Shown: positions 9,912 through 18,040, counted from the stretch's first letter. The stretch is DNA of 64,000 nucleotides from Flavobacterium sp. (GCF_013823965.1 NZ_PNNA01000028.1:1-64000), one strand, 5' to 3'. The notes: generated by a model from the sequence alone, not told the origin. A program made the numbers and translations.

Positions 9912-10634
9912 ATGAACATTCAAGAAAATCAAATTATCGGCGAATTGGTGGCAAAAGACTATCGTACCGCTTCAGTATTCAAAAAATATGGAATAGACTT
10001 CTGTTGTCAAGGAAACAGGACCATAAGCGAAGCTTGTGAAAAGAAAAATATCGATTCGGAATCGGTGGTTATTGATTTGGATGCCTTGATCCAGGCGCGT
10101 GGAGAAAATGCCGTTGATTATAAATCTTGGCCTTTGGATTTATTGGCAGATTACATCGAGAAAAAACACCATCGTTATGTACAGGAAAAAACGGCGGAAA
10201 TAATCCCGTATTTGGACAAAATTTGCAGGGTTCACGGAGCGCATCATCCAGAATTGTTCGAAATCAACGAACATTTTAATGCCACCGCGGGCGAATTGGC
10301 GAAACACATGAAAAAAGAAGAATTGATTTTGTTTCCAATTGTCAGAAAATTGGCCAAAGCAAAACAGGAAGGTTCCAAAATGGTCGCTCCACCTTTTGGC
10401 AGCATACAAAATCCAATCAACGCCATGATGGACGAACACTCCACCGAAGGTGATCGATTCAGAAAAATTGAAGAATTGAGCAACAATTATACACCGCCAC
10501 AAGATGCTTGCAATACTTATGGAGTGACTCTTGGTTTGTTGAAAGAATTCGAACAAGATTTGCACCTGCACATTCATTTGGAAAACAACATCCTGTTCCC
10601 GAAAGCCATAGAATTAGAAAAAGAATTATCTTAA
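9912..10634 (+). CDS. ric: Iron-sulfur cluster repair di-iron protein (Ric/ScdA/YtfE family)
   Basis: Repairs Fe-S clusters damaged by nitric oxide or oxidants, using a hemerythrin-like di-iron site in the cytoplasm. The N-terminal ScdA domain (DUF542, about 1-60) has ASVFKKYGIDFCCQG with Cys31-Cys32. The following hemerythrin domain shows the metal-ligand histidines and glutamates: KKHHRYVQEK, GAHHPEL, KHMKKEELILFP, MDEHSTEGDRF and HLHIHLENNILFP. Length (240 aa) matches the family. It is downstream of the Rrf2 regulator with its own candidate operator, and a second hemerythrin-like gene follows 50 bases later. Confidence 0.92.
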   Translation: MNIQENQIIGELVAKDYRTASVFKKYGIDFCCQGNRTISEACEKKNIDSESVVIDLDALIQARGENAVDYKSWPLDLLADYIEKKHHRYVQEKTAEIIPYLDKICRVHGAHHPELFEINEHFNATAGELAKHMKKEELILFPIVRKLAKAKQEGSKMVAPPFGSIQNPINAMMDEHSTEGDRFRKIEELSNNYTPPQDACNTYGVTLGLLKEFEQDLHLHIHLENNILFPKAIELEKELS

Positions 10635-10684
10635 AAGTAAATAAACCAAGCCCTGATTTTGATGGCAATTGCATTGAAATAATT

Positions 10685-11167
10685 ATGGATTTAAATAACA
10701 ATCACGAAACCGACAAGCCGCTTAAACGCAGTGAATCCCTAAAACCGTTAAGCAGGGAGCACCATCACGGCTTGTTGTTTTGCTGGAAAGCAAAGACCGG
10801 AATCAAAAAAAATGTCGATGTGTCACGCATAAAAAAGTATGCGGACTGGTTTTTCCAAAATTATTTGGTTCCTCATTTTGAAGTGGAAGAAAAATATGTT
10901 TTTCCTATTCTGGGAAACGAAAACGAATGGGTTAAAAGAGCCGTTTCGGAACACGAAAACATGAAACAACTGTTTGAATCCAATACGGAAATTCTAAAAA
11001 ATATTGGCTTGATAATAGCGGAATTGGAGCGTCATATTCGTTTTGAAGAGCGTGTTTTGTTTGGCGAGATTCAAAAAGTTGCCACTGCAGAACAATTGCA
11101 GGCCATAGAATTCAACCATTCCGACGAAGAATTCGTGGATAACTTGTCGGATCTATTTTGGGAATAA
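10685..11167 (+). CDS. Hemerythrin-like (HHE) domain protein
   Basis: A small cytoplasmic four-helix protein (160 aa) with a hemerythrin HHE cation-binding fold. Likely ligands are in LSREHHHGLLF, VPHFEVEEKYVFP, VSEHENMKQLF and ERHIRFEERVLF, the usual H...HxxxE...H...HxxxE pattern. I chose the ATG at 10685 because the frame remains open far upstream but overlaps ric, and MDLNNNHETDKP is a plausible start. With ric just upstream it is likely part of the same NO/oxygen stress response, perhaps binding O2 or NO. A terminator hairpin lies about 95 bases downstream. Confidence 0.82.
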   Translation: MDLNNNHETDKPLKRSESLKPLSREHHHGLLFCWKAKTGIKKNVDVSRIKKYADWFFQNYLVPHFEVEEKYVFPILGNENEWVKRAVSEHENMKQLFESNTEILKNIGLIIAELERHIRFEERVLFGEIQKVATAEQLQAIEFNHSDEEFVDNLSDLFWE

Positions 11168-11260
11168 ATAATGGAATATATACAAATTGCTGTTCAAAAA
11201 AATTGTCGTGAGATTTTATGAACTTGAATAACAGTTCTTTTTTGCCTACGTATCAAATCA

Positions 11261-11291
11261 AAAACCTCTAAAGAAAAGTAGAGGTTTTTTT
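11261..11291 (+). terminator. Rho-independent terminator after the hemerythrin gene
   Basis: Stem AAAACCTCTA / TAGAGGTTTT with an 8-base loop and a T run, ending the regulator-ric-hemerythrin block. Confidence 0.75.
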
Positions 11292-11448
11292 GTCGTGATA
11301 CTTAACTGTGGATAATGAAGGGATTTCGTGTACAGAACCATCGAGGATTTAGATGTTATTTTGGCTTTTGCCAAAAAAATAAAACAAAAAATAGTAACTG
11401 AAGCTGCCGTGTTGGGCGAAGCATTCGTTAGCTTTTGGAATAATTGTG

Positions 11449-11456
11449 TATCTTTG
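11449..11456 (+). promoter_or_regulatory. Promoter -7 box (TATCTTTG) for the DUF4202 gene
   Basis: TATCTTTG, 21 bases before the ATG at 11478, fits TAnnTTTG. Confidence 0.6.
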
Positions 11457-11477
11457 ATTGAAACAATTTAATTTAAA

Positions 11478-12059
11478 ATGACGCTATTTCAGAACGCCAG
11501 CGAATGGATTGATGCCGCAAATGCACAAGATCCAAACCAAGAAATATACCAATCACAAACCTATCCAAAGGAACTTTTGTATTCGAATCGAATGTATGAA
11601 AGGTTGATGAATTTTCATCCCAATGCTTCCGAAGAAGTTCAGATAGCTACCAAGGCGCAACACATTTGCCGTTGGAAAATGCCGAGAGAATTGTATCCGA
11701 TGGATCGTGTGGGTTATTTAAAATGGCGTGAAGATTTGAAGAAATTTCACGCCAAAACTACCGGCGAAATCTTGGCCAAAGCCGGATATTCACAAGAATT
11801 TATCGACAGGGTTTCTTTCCTTATCGAAAAAAAATCACTCAAAAAAGACGAGGAAACCCAATTGCTGGAAGACGTGATTTGCCTCGTGTTCCTCGAATTT
11901 TACCTCGATCCATTCGTGCAAAAACACGACACGGAAAAACTCAAAAACATCATCCTGAAAACTTGGAACAAAATGTCCGATGCCGGACATCAAGAAGCCT
12001 TGAAAATAAACTATACCGCCGCAAATCTTCAGTTGATAAAGGATTCACTTGGGTTGTAA
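11478..12059 (+). CDS. DUF4202 domain-containing protein
   Basis: A 193-residue cytoplasmic protein that I recognise as the DUF4202 family; its biochemical function is unknown. Visible features are a His-rich, HD-like helical core: QIATKAQHICRWKMPRELYPMDRVGYLKWR (split here as AQHICRW and PMDRVGYLKWR), then HAKTTGEIL, LLEDVICLVFLEFYL and an ending in helical charged residues. No signal peptide or membrane helix. It has its own promoter and sits between the NO-repair genes and the remains of a NarX/NarL-like system beginning 12 bases downstream, hinting at a link to nitrogen oxide metabolism; that link is inference only. Confidence 0.8.
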   Translation: MTLFQNASEWIDAANAQDPNQEIYQSQTYPKELLYSNRMYERLMNFHPNASEEVQIATKAQHICRWKMPRELYPMDRVGYLKWREDLKKFHAKTTGEILAKAGYSQEFIDRVSFLIEKKSLKKDEETQLLEDVICLVFLEFYLDPFVQKHDTEKLKNIILKTWNKMSDAGHQEALKINYTAANLQLIKDSLGL

Positions 12060-12071
12060 CACGGTTTCGTC

Positions 12072-12982
12072 ATGCAAAACAACAGCACAGCATCTGCCGA
12101 TATTTCGTTCAAGAATTTAAGGCGATGTACATTTTCGGCCTCTTGACCATTGCGATTAAGGTACTTTTGAGCCAGTTGTTGATCCAACACAATCTCCACA
12201 GCCAGTTGAGCGATTCGCGAATCATCAATATTTCGGGAAAGTAAAGAATGCTCAGCCAGAAGTTGACCAAGGAAATCTTGATTTTGAATTTCATTGCCGA
12301 TTCCACCAACAACGAAAAAGAGATTGACCAAGCAAACGAAATCATCAAACTTTGTACATTTAACCACAATGCTTTAGAAAAAGGAAATGACAGTCTTGGT
12401 TTTCCAAAAGAAAAAAGCAAGGAGCTTTCCGAACTGTTTGTAGCCATTAAACCTAATTTTGAACAGATTCTCAAAGCTGCGACAAGGTTTTTGGATAATA
12501 AAAAATTGAGGAGCCAACAGAATTTCGTAAAAATAGTGATGCTTTCCATGTACGAATCAGAAGAGTATGTCTTGAAATCCATCAGGGCGGGAGCCGACGG
12601 TTATTTGCTAAAAGATTCCAGCAAAGAGGAATTCTTGAAAGGGGTTTATGCCGTTTCCAAAGGAAGGAAATACTTTAGTGGCGATATTTCGTCGATATTA
12701 ATTAGACAAATCAGTAATCCTGTTGCAGCATTGGAATCCAAACAATCTTTGGAGCAGAATCCGATGATTACCAAAAGAGAAAAAGAAATCCTGAAATTGT
12801 TGCTTTCCGGAAAAGGAAACAAAGAAATTGCCGCATCCTTGGCTATCAGCAAAAGAACGGCAGGAGTCCATCGTTTTAATTTGATGAAAAAAATGAAAGT
12901 CAAAAATATAATGGAACTTTCCAATAAAGCGAATGAATTTTATTATTCTAATCTGTTTATTAAAAGTTCTTTAGCTGTCTGA
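12072..12982 (+). pseudogene. Remnant of a sensor kinase fused by deletion to a NarL-type response regulator
   Basis: The N-terminal part reads like a membrane sensor kinase of the NarX/PilJ type but is broken. Translation from 12072 gives a sensible start (SFKNLRR), then must shift frame near 12120-12125 to continue MYIFGLLTIAIKVLL, a transmembrane helix. In that frame the conserved motif INISG(K/R)QRMLSQKL is interrupted by a TAA at 12242, where a Gln codon is expected. After that the frame is open from ATG 12248 to 12982. Around residue 95 of that open frame the sequence jumps from the periplasmic sensor domain to the second half of a REC domain (IVMLSMYESEEYVLKSIRAG, ADGYLLKD) and a complete LuxR-type HTH (TKREKEILKLLLSG). 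The kinase core and the phospho-acceptor half of REC are missing, so a large internal deletion is inferred. The 244-codon open frame might still make a protein, but signalling would be impossible. Confidence 0.72.
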
Positions 12983-13006
12983 AACTACGTAGCAGAATAA
13001 TGTTTT

Positions 13007-13049
13007 AAGTATAAATACTTGATTGTTTTTGTAAAAAAATACAAGTATT
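13007..13049. repeat. Overlapping palindromes upstream of the lipoprotein gene
   Basis: AAGTATAAATACTT (13007-13020) and AATACAAGTATT (13038-13049) are each palindromic, and AATACTTG (13014-13021) pairs with CAAGTATT (13042-13049). A -7 box TATGTTTG (13049-13056) abuts them, so an operator or a hairpin is possible. Confidence 0.4.
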
Positions 13050-13157
13050 ATGTTTGGGTGGGAGTAAATTTAATCTGTCCAATCTGTATTTTCAAGGCTA
13101 TTTATGCGTAAATTAGCATTGGCTATTGCCGTAATTATTAACCAATTGTTTACTATT

Positions 13158-13631
13158 ATGAAAAATTTAGGCCTGTATTGTTTGTTGTTGGCTTGCATTG
13201 CGTTCCAAAGCTGCAATAAAAACCCAAAAGACGTCGATGTTAAAGCCGTGGCTGAAAAACCGACAAGCGTGCAATGTTACAAAGCGTTGTATGAAAAAGA
13301 CACTCTCGAACTAAAAGTAAACACTTTGAAAAGCGGAAAAGTAACCGGGGACATGGTCATGAAAGTTTTCAACAAGGCACAGAAAGTTGGAAAAATAGCC
13401 GGAAAATTCCGTGGCGACACCTTGTTTGTCGATTATTCTTTTACCTTGGCGATGAATGACAAAGTACAATACAAAAACCCGATGGCTTTGCTAAAAAGAG
13501 GCAACGAACTTGTTTTGGGCAACGGAAAAATTGAAAGCTATTTGGGCGTTTCATATTTTGCCAAAGGCCAACCCATAGATTTTGACAAGGTGAAATATAA
13601 ATTCACTGCCGTGGATTGCGTCGATAAATAG
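13158..13631 (+). CDS. Hypothetical lipoprotein
   Basis: I do not recognise a family. The 157-residue product starts at MKNLGLYCLLLACIAFQSC, a lipoprotein signal with Cys19 as the lipid anchor; the frame is open 54 bases further upstream but that start would bury the signal. The mature part (about 138 aa) alternates beta strands with repeated small polar and charged residues (KSGKVTGDMVMKVF, KVGKIAGKFRGDTLFVDY), suggesting a small beta-rich envelope protein, and it ends with FTAVDC. It has its own promoter region with palindromes and is followed by a strong shared terminator. Function unknown. Confidence 0.65.
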   Translation: MKNLGLYCLLLACIAFQSCNKNPKDVDVKAVAEKPTSVQCYKALYEKDTLELKVNTLKSGKVTGDMVMKVFNKAQKVGKIAGKFRGDTLFVDYSFTLAMNDKVQYKNPMALLKRGNELVLGNGKIESYLGVSYFAKGQPIDFDKVKYKFTAVDCVDK

Positions 13632-13650
13632 AGACCGACATCAATTTTTT

Positions 13651-13700
13651 AAACCAGAAACCCCGTTTCAATATTTCTGAAACGGGGTTTCTGGTTTTTA
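13651..13700. terminator. Bidirectional terminator between the lipoprotein gene and ilvD
   Basis: A perfect 20-bp stem (arms 13651-13670 and 13678-13697, 7-base loop) centred on AACCCCGTTTCA, with A and T runs on the two sides. It serves two convergent genes. Confidence 0.9.
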
Positions 13701-13715
13701 TATGGTTTCGTGTTT

Positions 13716-15407
13716 TTAAAACAAATCTGTTTTTAAAACGGCTCCGCTGCTGGCATTGGTCACCAAGCTTCGGTATTGTCCCAACCATCTTGAATTTAGT
13801 TCTTTTTTCAACGGCACAAATTCGGCTCTTCTTTTGGCAATTTCTTCGTCGCTCAAATTCACCGACAAGATGTATTGATCCACGTCGATATGAATTTCGT
13901 CGCCGTCTTTCAATAATCCAATCATTCCGCCTTCGGCAGCTTCCGGACTTACGTGACCGATACTGGCTCCACGGGTTGCTCCGCTGAAACGACCATCGGT
14001 AATGAGTGCCACTTTGGCTCCCAAGCCCATTCCCATAATCAAGGAAGTAGGGGCCAACATTTCCTGCATTCCAGGACCTCCTTTCGGCCCTTCGTATCGA
14101 ATAACGACTACGTTACCCGCTTTTACTTTGCCACTTGTAATTCCTTCAATGGCTTCCGGTTGACCGTCAAAACACACGGCAGTTCCAGTGAAAACTCGGT
14201 CTCCAGTGATTCCGGCAGTCTTGATTACCGCACCTTGTTCGGCCAAATTACCGTATAAAACGGCCAAACCACCCACTTTTGAATACGGATTGTCGATGGT
14301 GTGGATAATATTCGTGTCCTTGATGTAGGCATCTTTTATTTTTTCCAAAACGGTTTCGCCGCTTATCGTAAGGTTGTCCAACAAGATGTCGTCACCTCTT
14401 TTGGTCATTTCCTTCATTACCGCATTCACGCCACCCGCCGTGTTGATGTCTTCCATGTGCACGGTGGACAAACTTGGCGAAATCTTGGCGATATGGGAAA
14501 CTTTTTTGGAAATGCTGTTGATGTCTTCCAAATTGAAGTTGACGTCGGCTTCCTTGGCAATGGCCAACATGTGCAACACGGTGTTGGAACTTCCGCCCAT
14601 AGCCATATCCACGGCAAAAGCATTTTTTACTGCATTTTCATTCAGGATGTTTCTCAGTTTGAATTTTTCGGTTTGTGCCTTGTCTTTGGCAATTTCGCAA
14701 ATTCTTCGGGCAGCATTTCTGTACAATTGTTCGCGTTCTTTGGTCAAAGCCAAAATGGTTCCGTTTCCGGGAAGCGCGATTCCCATGGCTTCCATAAGGG
14801 TGTTCATGGAGTTGGCAGTAAACATTCCCGAACAACTTCCGCCGCTAGGGCAGGCGTTGCACTCGATGTCTTTCAATTCTTCTTCGTTCATTTCTCCGGC
14901 TTCAAACTTTCCAACGGCTTCAAAAGCTGTGGCAAGGTCAATGGGAACGCCATCTTTGGTATGTCCTTTTTTCATTGGGCCGCCACTCACGAAAATGGTT
15001 GGAACGTCCACTCGCAAAGCACCCATAATCATTCCCGGAACGATTTTGTCGCAGTTGGGAATGGCAATCATGGCATCCAGTTTATGGGCATTCATCACCG
15101 TTTCGATGGAGTTGGCGATCAGCTCTCTTGAAGGCAAGGAGAAAAGCATACCGTCGTGTCCCATGGCAATACCGTCATCCACCCCAATGGTGTTGAATTC
15201 AAAAGGAACGCAGCCGTTTGCCTTGATTTCTTCCTTGATGATTCTGGCCACCCTGTCCAGGAAAAAGTGTCCCGGAATAATTTCGATGAATGAATTGGCC
15301 ACACCAATGAATGGTTTGTCAAAATCTTCGTCCACTAATCCTGTTGCCCTGAATAACGATCTATGGGGCGCTCTTTGGTACCCTTTTTTTACTTCATCAC
15401 TTCTCAT
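13716..15407 (-). CDS. ilvD: Dihydroxy-acid dehydratase
   Basis: Dehydrates 2,3-dihydroxy-isovalerate and -methylvalerate to the 2-oxoacids in valine, leucine and isoleucine synthesis, using an Fe-S cluster. The product is 563 residues from the start [20 protein letters not shown]; an in-frame ATG further upstream lies at the -7 box and was rejected. Motifs include [29 protein letters not shown] with an Fe-S Cys, [19 protein letters not shown] with another, and GRFSGATRG near the end. It has its own promoter and terminator and no ilvB/ilvN/ilvC neighbours, which is unusual for a branched-chain pathway gene. The sequence type resembles the Firmicute/archaeal IlvD style from memory, so it may be an acquired or second copy. 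Confidence 0.93.
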   Translation of the reverse strand: MRSDEVKKGYQRAPHRSLFRATGLVDEDFDKPFIGVANSFIEIIPGHFFLDRVARIIKEEIKANGCVPFEFNTIGVDDGIAMGHDGMLFSLPSRELIANSIETVMNAHKLDAMIAIPNCDKIVPGMIMGALRVDVPTIFVSGGPMKKGHTKDGVPIDLATAFEAVGKFEAGEMNEEELKDIECNACPSGGSCSGMFTANSMNTLMEAMGIALPGNGTILALTKEREQLYRNAARRICEIAKDKAQTEKFKLRNILNENAVKNAFAVDMAMGGSSNTVLHMLAIAKEADVNFNLEDINSISKKVSHIAKISPSLSTVHMEDINTAGGVNAVMKEMTKRGDDILLDNLTISGETVLEKIKDAYIKDTNIIHTIDNPYSKVGGLAVLYGNLAEQGAVIKTAGITGDRVFTGTAVCFDGQPEAIEGITSGKVKAGNVVVIRYEGPKGGPGMQEMLAPTSLIMGMGLGAKVALITDGRFSGATRGASIGHVSPEAAEGGMIGLLKDGDEIHIDVDQYILSVNLSDEEIAKRRAEFVPLKKELNSRWLGQYRSLVTNASSGAVLKTDLF

Positions 15408-15480
15408 GCTAAATTTTTTTATATTTTTTAAAATTGGCTTAATCGTATTTTTTAAAAGACGGTTGTCTTTTATTTGGGTG

Positions 15481-15488
15481 CAAAAATA
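15481..15488 (-). promoter_or_regulatory. Promoter -7 box for ilvD, with adjacent palindrome
   Basis: Reads TATTTTTG on the minus strand, about 75 bases before the ATG at 15407. A palindrome ATCCC-AGC-GGGAT (15495-15507) lies just upstream in the spacer and could be an operator. Confidence 0.5.
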
Positions 15489-15675
15489 CATAAAATCCCA
15501 GCGGGATAAAATAATAATCGAACCCGGATTGTTAGATTAATAACAAAACGGTGTTTTTTGAAACAGGGAGTTATGAGAAAAGCAAAGGATTTTGATGTTT
15601 GCAGAGCCTTTGGGAAGTGAGGCATAAGTTAGCCGTTTTCTGTTCAACAGAGGAAAATTGTTGGTACCAAGTAAA

Positions 15676-16686
15676 TTATCTTAATGTCCAAATAGAACCG
15701 TTTTTAGTCGTCAGTTTTTCCAGATATCCTTTGTTTGTTAGGTTATTTAATACGTTTTCGCTTTCTGCTCGTGGTGTTCCCGAAAGCTCGGAAAACTCTT
15801 TGGCAGTCAAAGACTGATACTTCGCAAAAAGTGTTTCCCCATTTTTGCGGTATTCGCTTTTCTTTACATTCGGATTGAGCTTTAATATTGCCATTTCATA
15901 GAAAGCAAAAGGTTTTGAACCATACACAATTTCTTTGTTGCCAGAATTGTCGAAAAAGAAAATAGTCGGAAATCCTCTTACGCCAAATTCTTTGGCTGCC
16001 TTCAAATCTTCTTCAAAAAAGACTCTAGCTTTTCCATCAAAATCAGTTTTTAATTGCACTGGGTTTAATCCAACTTTTTTGGCGGCTGTTTCCAAATGTT
16101 CCCATTTGGCAATGTTTTTCTTTTTCAAAAAGACCATTTCTCGTATTTCCCTCAAGAACAAAATGGCTTTTTCTTCATCTTGCATTTGTGCCGCTTTGAA
16201 AGCAATGGATGGCGGATACGAAGAATTTAAAGGGTCTTCCAACCAGACATCGCCATCGATGGGCATGTCGTAGTACACGCTTACTTCGTCCCAATGGTGT
16301 GCCACATCCAAAGGTTTAGAAATTCCGCCACTATTATAATTCCAATCAGGCAATAAACCGCCCATTCGGTATTCGATTTCAATGCCGTTGCCGTATTCCA
16401 GTTTTAGTTTTCTTAATTGTGGTTCGATGCCCCAACAAGAAGAACAAATAGGGTCGGTGAAATAAACCAATTTTACCGATTTTTCTGTTTTTGGGGTAAC
16501 ATTTTTTGTTTTTGTACTGCTGTCTGGTATTCCGCAAATACCCTCAACAGGATCGCATATAAGTTGATTGCTGTTTTCTGTTGTCATATTTTTATTGTTT
16601 TCCATTGCTGTTGATTTTGTTTGTCCATTGCAGGCGGTAAAAAATAGCGAACTGCAAATAAATGTGATGGTTTTACGATTGAACAT
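15676..16686 (-). CDS. DsbA family thioredoxin-like lipoprotein with C-terminal winged-helix-like tail
   Basis: A thiol oxidoreductase-like protein of the DsbA/FrnE/SpxH group, probably anchored in the envelope. The N-terminus (SSLFFTACNGQ) is a lipoprotein signal with Cys19. An unusual extra cysteine pair, Cys44 and Cys51 (CDPVEGIC), precedes the thioredoxin domain with the active motif CSSC (Cys81, Cys84) and the cis-proline segment GVRGFPTIFFF. The last about 60 residues (SLTAKEFSELSG, NVLNNLTNKGYLEKL) look like a small winged-helix. Its start overlaps the upstream DoxX gene by 14 bases, so the two are co-transcribed, divergently from an HxlR regulator. If the signal is not used, the protein could be cytosolic; partner unknown. 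Confidence 0.78.
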   Translation of the reverse strand: MFNRKTITFICSSLFFTACNGQTKSTAMENNKNMTTENSNQLICDPVEGICGIPDSSTKTKNVTPKTEKSVKLVYFTDPICSSCWGIEPQLRKLKLEYGNGIEIEYRMGGLLPDWNYNSGGISKPLDVAHHWDEVSVYYDMPIDGDVWLEDPLNSSYPPSIAFKAAQMQDEEKAILFLREIREMVFLKKKNIAKWEHLETAAKKVGLNPVQLKTDFDGKARVFFEEDLKAAKEFGVRGFPTIFFFDNSGNKEIVYGSKPFAFYEMAILKLNPNVKKSEYRKNGETLFAKYQSLTAKEFSELSGTPRAESENVLNNLTNKGYLEKLTTKNGSIWTLR

Positions 16687-17053
16687 TTTGTTTTAACGAT
16701 TGTAACTTAATGGAACTAAAATACGATAATGCGATAGTTGCCACCGAAAAAACTAAAAATGCATAAGCGTTGTAATCTTTTGCAATGTGTGCAATGATGG
16801 CAGAAACGATGTTTATGGAAAAACCAGCATAAGCAAAATTTTTAATTCCTTTGGGAACAAAAGGAAGGAGCAAAGCCAAAGCTCCTAGAAATTTTGCTAC
16901 GGCCAATTCTATCCTGAAATAATCTTCGGTGAAACCAAGACTTGCAAATGCTTCTTTCATCTCCGGAGCGGCCAAATAATTATAGGCACTGAAAAGCATG
17001 AATGCAGAGAATAATCCTGTACTAATCCAATAAATCAAATTGTATTTTTTCAT
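16673..17053 (-). CDS. DoxX family membrane protein
   Basis: A 126-residue integral membrane protein with four predicted helices (YWISTGLFSAFMLFSAYNYL, KFLGALALLLPFV, FAYAGFSINIVSAIIAHIA, AYAFLVFSVATIALSYF). DoxX-family proteins are linked to quinone or thiol redox chemistry in some organisms, but biochemical function is generally unproven. Its gene overlaps the DsbA-like gene by 14 bases and is divergent from an HxlR regulator; this arrangement (regulator, DoxX, thiol oxidoreductase) suggests a small redox or electrophile stress unit. Confidence 0.85.
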   Translation of the reverse strand: MKKYNLIYWISTGLFSAFMLFSAYNYLAAPEMKEAFASLGFTEDYFRIELAVAKFLGALALLLPFVPKGIKNFAYAGFSINIVSAIIAHIAKDYNAYAFLVFSVATIALSYFSSIKLQSLKQNVQS

Positions 17054-17086
17054 TGTTTTAAAATTTTATTGTTTGTAATTCTTGTG

Positions 17087-17094
17087 CAAATTTA
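17087..17094 (-). promoter_or_regulatory. Promoter -7 box for the DoxX-DsbA pair
   Basis: Reads TAAATTTG on the minus strand, about 34 bases before the DoxX start codon. Confidence 0.55.
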
Positions 17095-17123
17095 CTGCTC
17101 ATCAAATTTCTTTTCACTATTCG

Positions 17124-17158
17124 TTTCCCTTTGGAAAGTAGTTTCATTTAGGAAACTA
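17124..17158. promoter_or_regulatory. Tandem inverted-repeat operator in the DoxX/HxlR divergent promoter
   Basis: Two related sites, TTTCCCTTTGGAAA (17124-17137) and TTTCATTTAGGAAA (17142-17155), lie 18 bases apart between the two divergent -7 boxes. The second is part of the palindrome TAGTTTC-ATTTAG-GAAACTA (17139-17158). They fit as HxlR dimer sites controlling both directions. Confidence 0.6.
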
Positions 17159-17174
17159 TACTTGTGTTTTATGT

Positions 17175-17182
17175 TATCTTTG
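17175..17182 (+). promoter_or_regulatory. Promoter -7 box (TATCTTTG) for the HxlR gene
   Basis: TATCTTTG, 26 bases before the ATG at 17208, matches TAnnTTTG. Confidence 0.6.
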
Positions 17183-17207
17183 TAAAACAAAAACAATAGA
17201 TTCAAAA

Positions 17208-17573
17208 ATGAAAAAGGAAGCGATTTTCAATAATAATCAGCAGTGTAAAACCCGAATAATGGCAATAAAAGATACAATGGAAATTCTTTCGGGTAAATGG
17301 AAATTCCATATTTTGGGGACTTTGACCTTGGGCGACAAATTGCGTTTTATGGATTTGATGCGAGAAGTAGATGGCATTGGCTCAAAGATGCTTTCCCAAG
17401 AATTGCAGGATTTGGAAATGAATCACCTAATCAGCAGGACCGTACTAAACACCAAACCTGTAACTGTTGAATACCAAATTACGGATTTTGGAAAAACGTT
17501 GGTTCCTATCATTGATGAAATTGCAAAATGGGGTATTGAATACAGAAATTTTGTTTATGACAAGAATAAATGA
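17208..17573 (+). CDS. HxlR family winged-helix transcriptional regulator
   Basis: A 121-residue DNA-binding regulator of the HxlR (MarR-like) family. Typical segments are CKTRIMAIKDTMEILSGKW (13-31), FMDLMREVDGIGSKMLSQEL and VEYQITDFGKTLVPIID. Cys13 near the N-terminus corresponds to the redox-reactive cysteine used by YodB/HypR-type members to sense electrophiles and oxidants. It is transcribed divergently from the DoxX and DsbA-like genes, and two matching inverted repeats lie in the shared promoter, so it most likely controls both itself and them. Signal molecule not known from the sequence. Confidence 0.88.
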   Translation: MKKEAIFNNNQQCKTRIMAIKDTMEILSGKWKFHILGTLTLGDKLRFMDLMREVDGIGSKMLSQELQDLEMNHLISRTVLNTKPVTVEYQITDFGKTLVPIIDEIAKWGIEYRNFVYDKNK

Positions 17574-18004
17574 CATTGGTTTATATTCTTGTTTGGTTGA
17601 AGATTTTCAGGTTAAGTAATAGTTCTACCACTATATATAATGTTCTGATGCTTTAGTTTAAGAGAAAATTAGGGGATTTCAGTTTTTGGAGAGCTTTTGG
17701 ATTTGTTTTTAAACACATTTCGGAAAGAGGAGCACGAACCTGGGACAACGCACCAGCCGTTGTGGCTCGTCTTATCCTAAAACAAGATTAGATGTTATAT
17801 TTTCTGTTTTGCTTCGTCGTGTTCTTTGAATGCATTACTTTAAGGTTAAATGATTTTCCAGTAAAGTGTCATTTTACACAAACATTTTCCACTAAAAAGG
17901 ACGTTGCACCATCGAAACAATGAGGTATTAATTAACCAACGGTAATCAATAACAAATTAATTAAAAACAAGTATATATTGTTGTTAAAATGATAATTGTG
18001 AAAT

Positions 18005-18018
18005 ATGATATTTATCAT
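18005..18018. promoter_or_regulatory. FNR-like box upstream of the oxidoreductase operon
   Basis: ATGATATTTATCAT is a perfect palindrome containing the FNR core TGAT-N4-ATCA. Its centre is about 42 bases before the start site predicted from the -7 box at 18041-18048, the classic class II activator position for Crp/Fnr proteins. Confidence 0.55.
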
Positions 18019-18040
18019 TCTTTTTTTAAAATATAACAAA

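Larger units (their letters stand above)
11168..11477. other. Gene-free stretch between the ric block and the DUF4202 gene
   Basis: Holds a rho-independent terminator (11261-11291), a short perfect hairpin TTTTGGC-TTTT-GCCAAAA at 11359-11376 of unknown role, and a promoter -7 box at 11449-11456 for the following gene. No convincing small gene seen. Confidence 0.6.

Noticed and set aside
10508-10684. Upstream extension of the hemerythrin-like gene
   Set aside because: It overlaps ric in another frame and gives an unlikely N-terminus; the ATG at 10685 is better placed.
12029-12582. Minus-strand open frames over the kinase remnant
   Set aside because: They are shadows of the broken plus-strand gene, with no recognisable protein features.
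14301-15131. Another plus-strand open frame (276 codons) opposite ilvD
   Set aside because: Rich in His, Gly and Phe in a pattern caused by the ilvD codons on the other strand.
14374-15540. Plus-strand open frame of 388 codons opposite ilvD
   Set aside because: It is the antisense frame of ilvD; its composition is not protein-like and ilvD has clear motifs throughout.
17734-17770. Integron attC-like site
   Set aside because: The hairpin lacks the conserved core GTTRRRY and no integrase or cassette genes are near.
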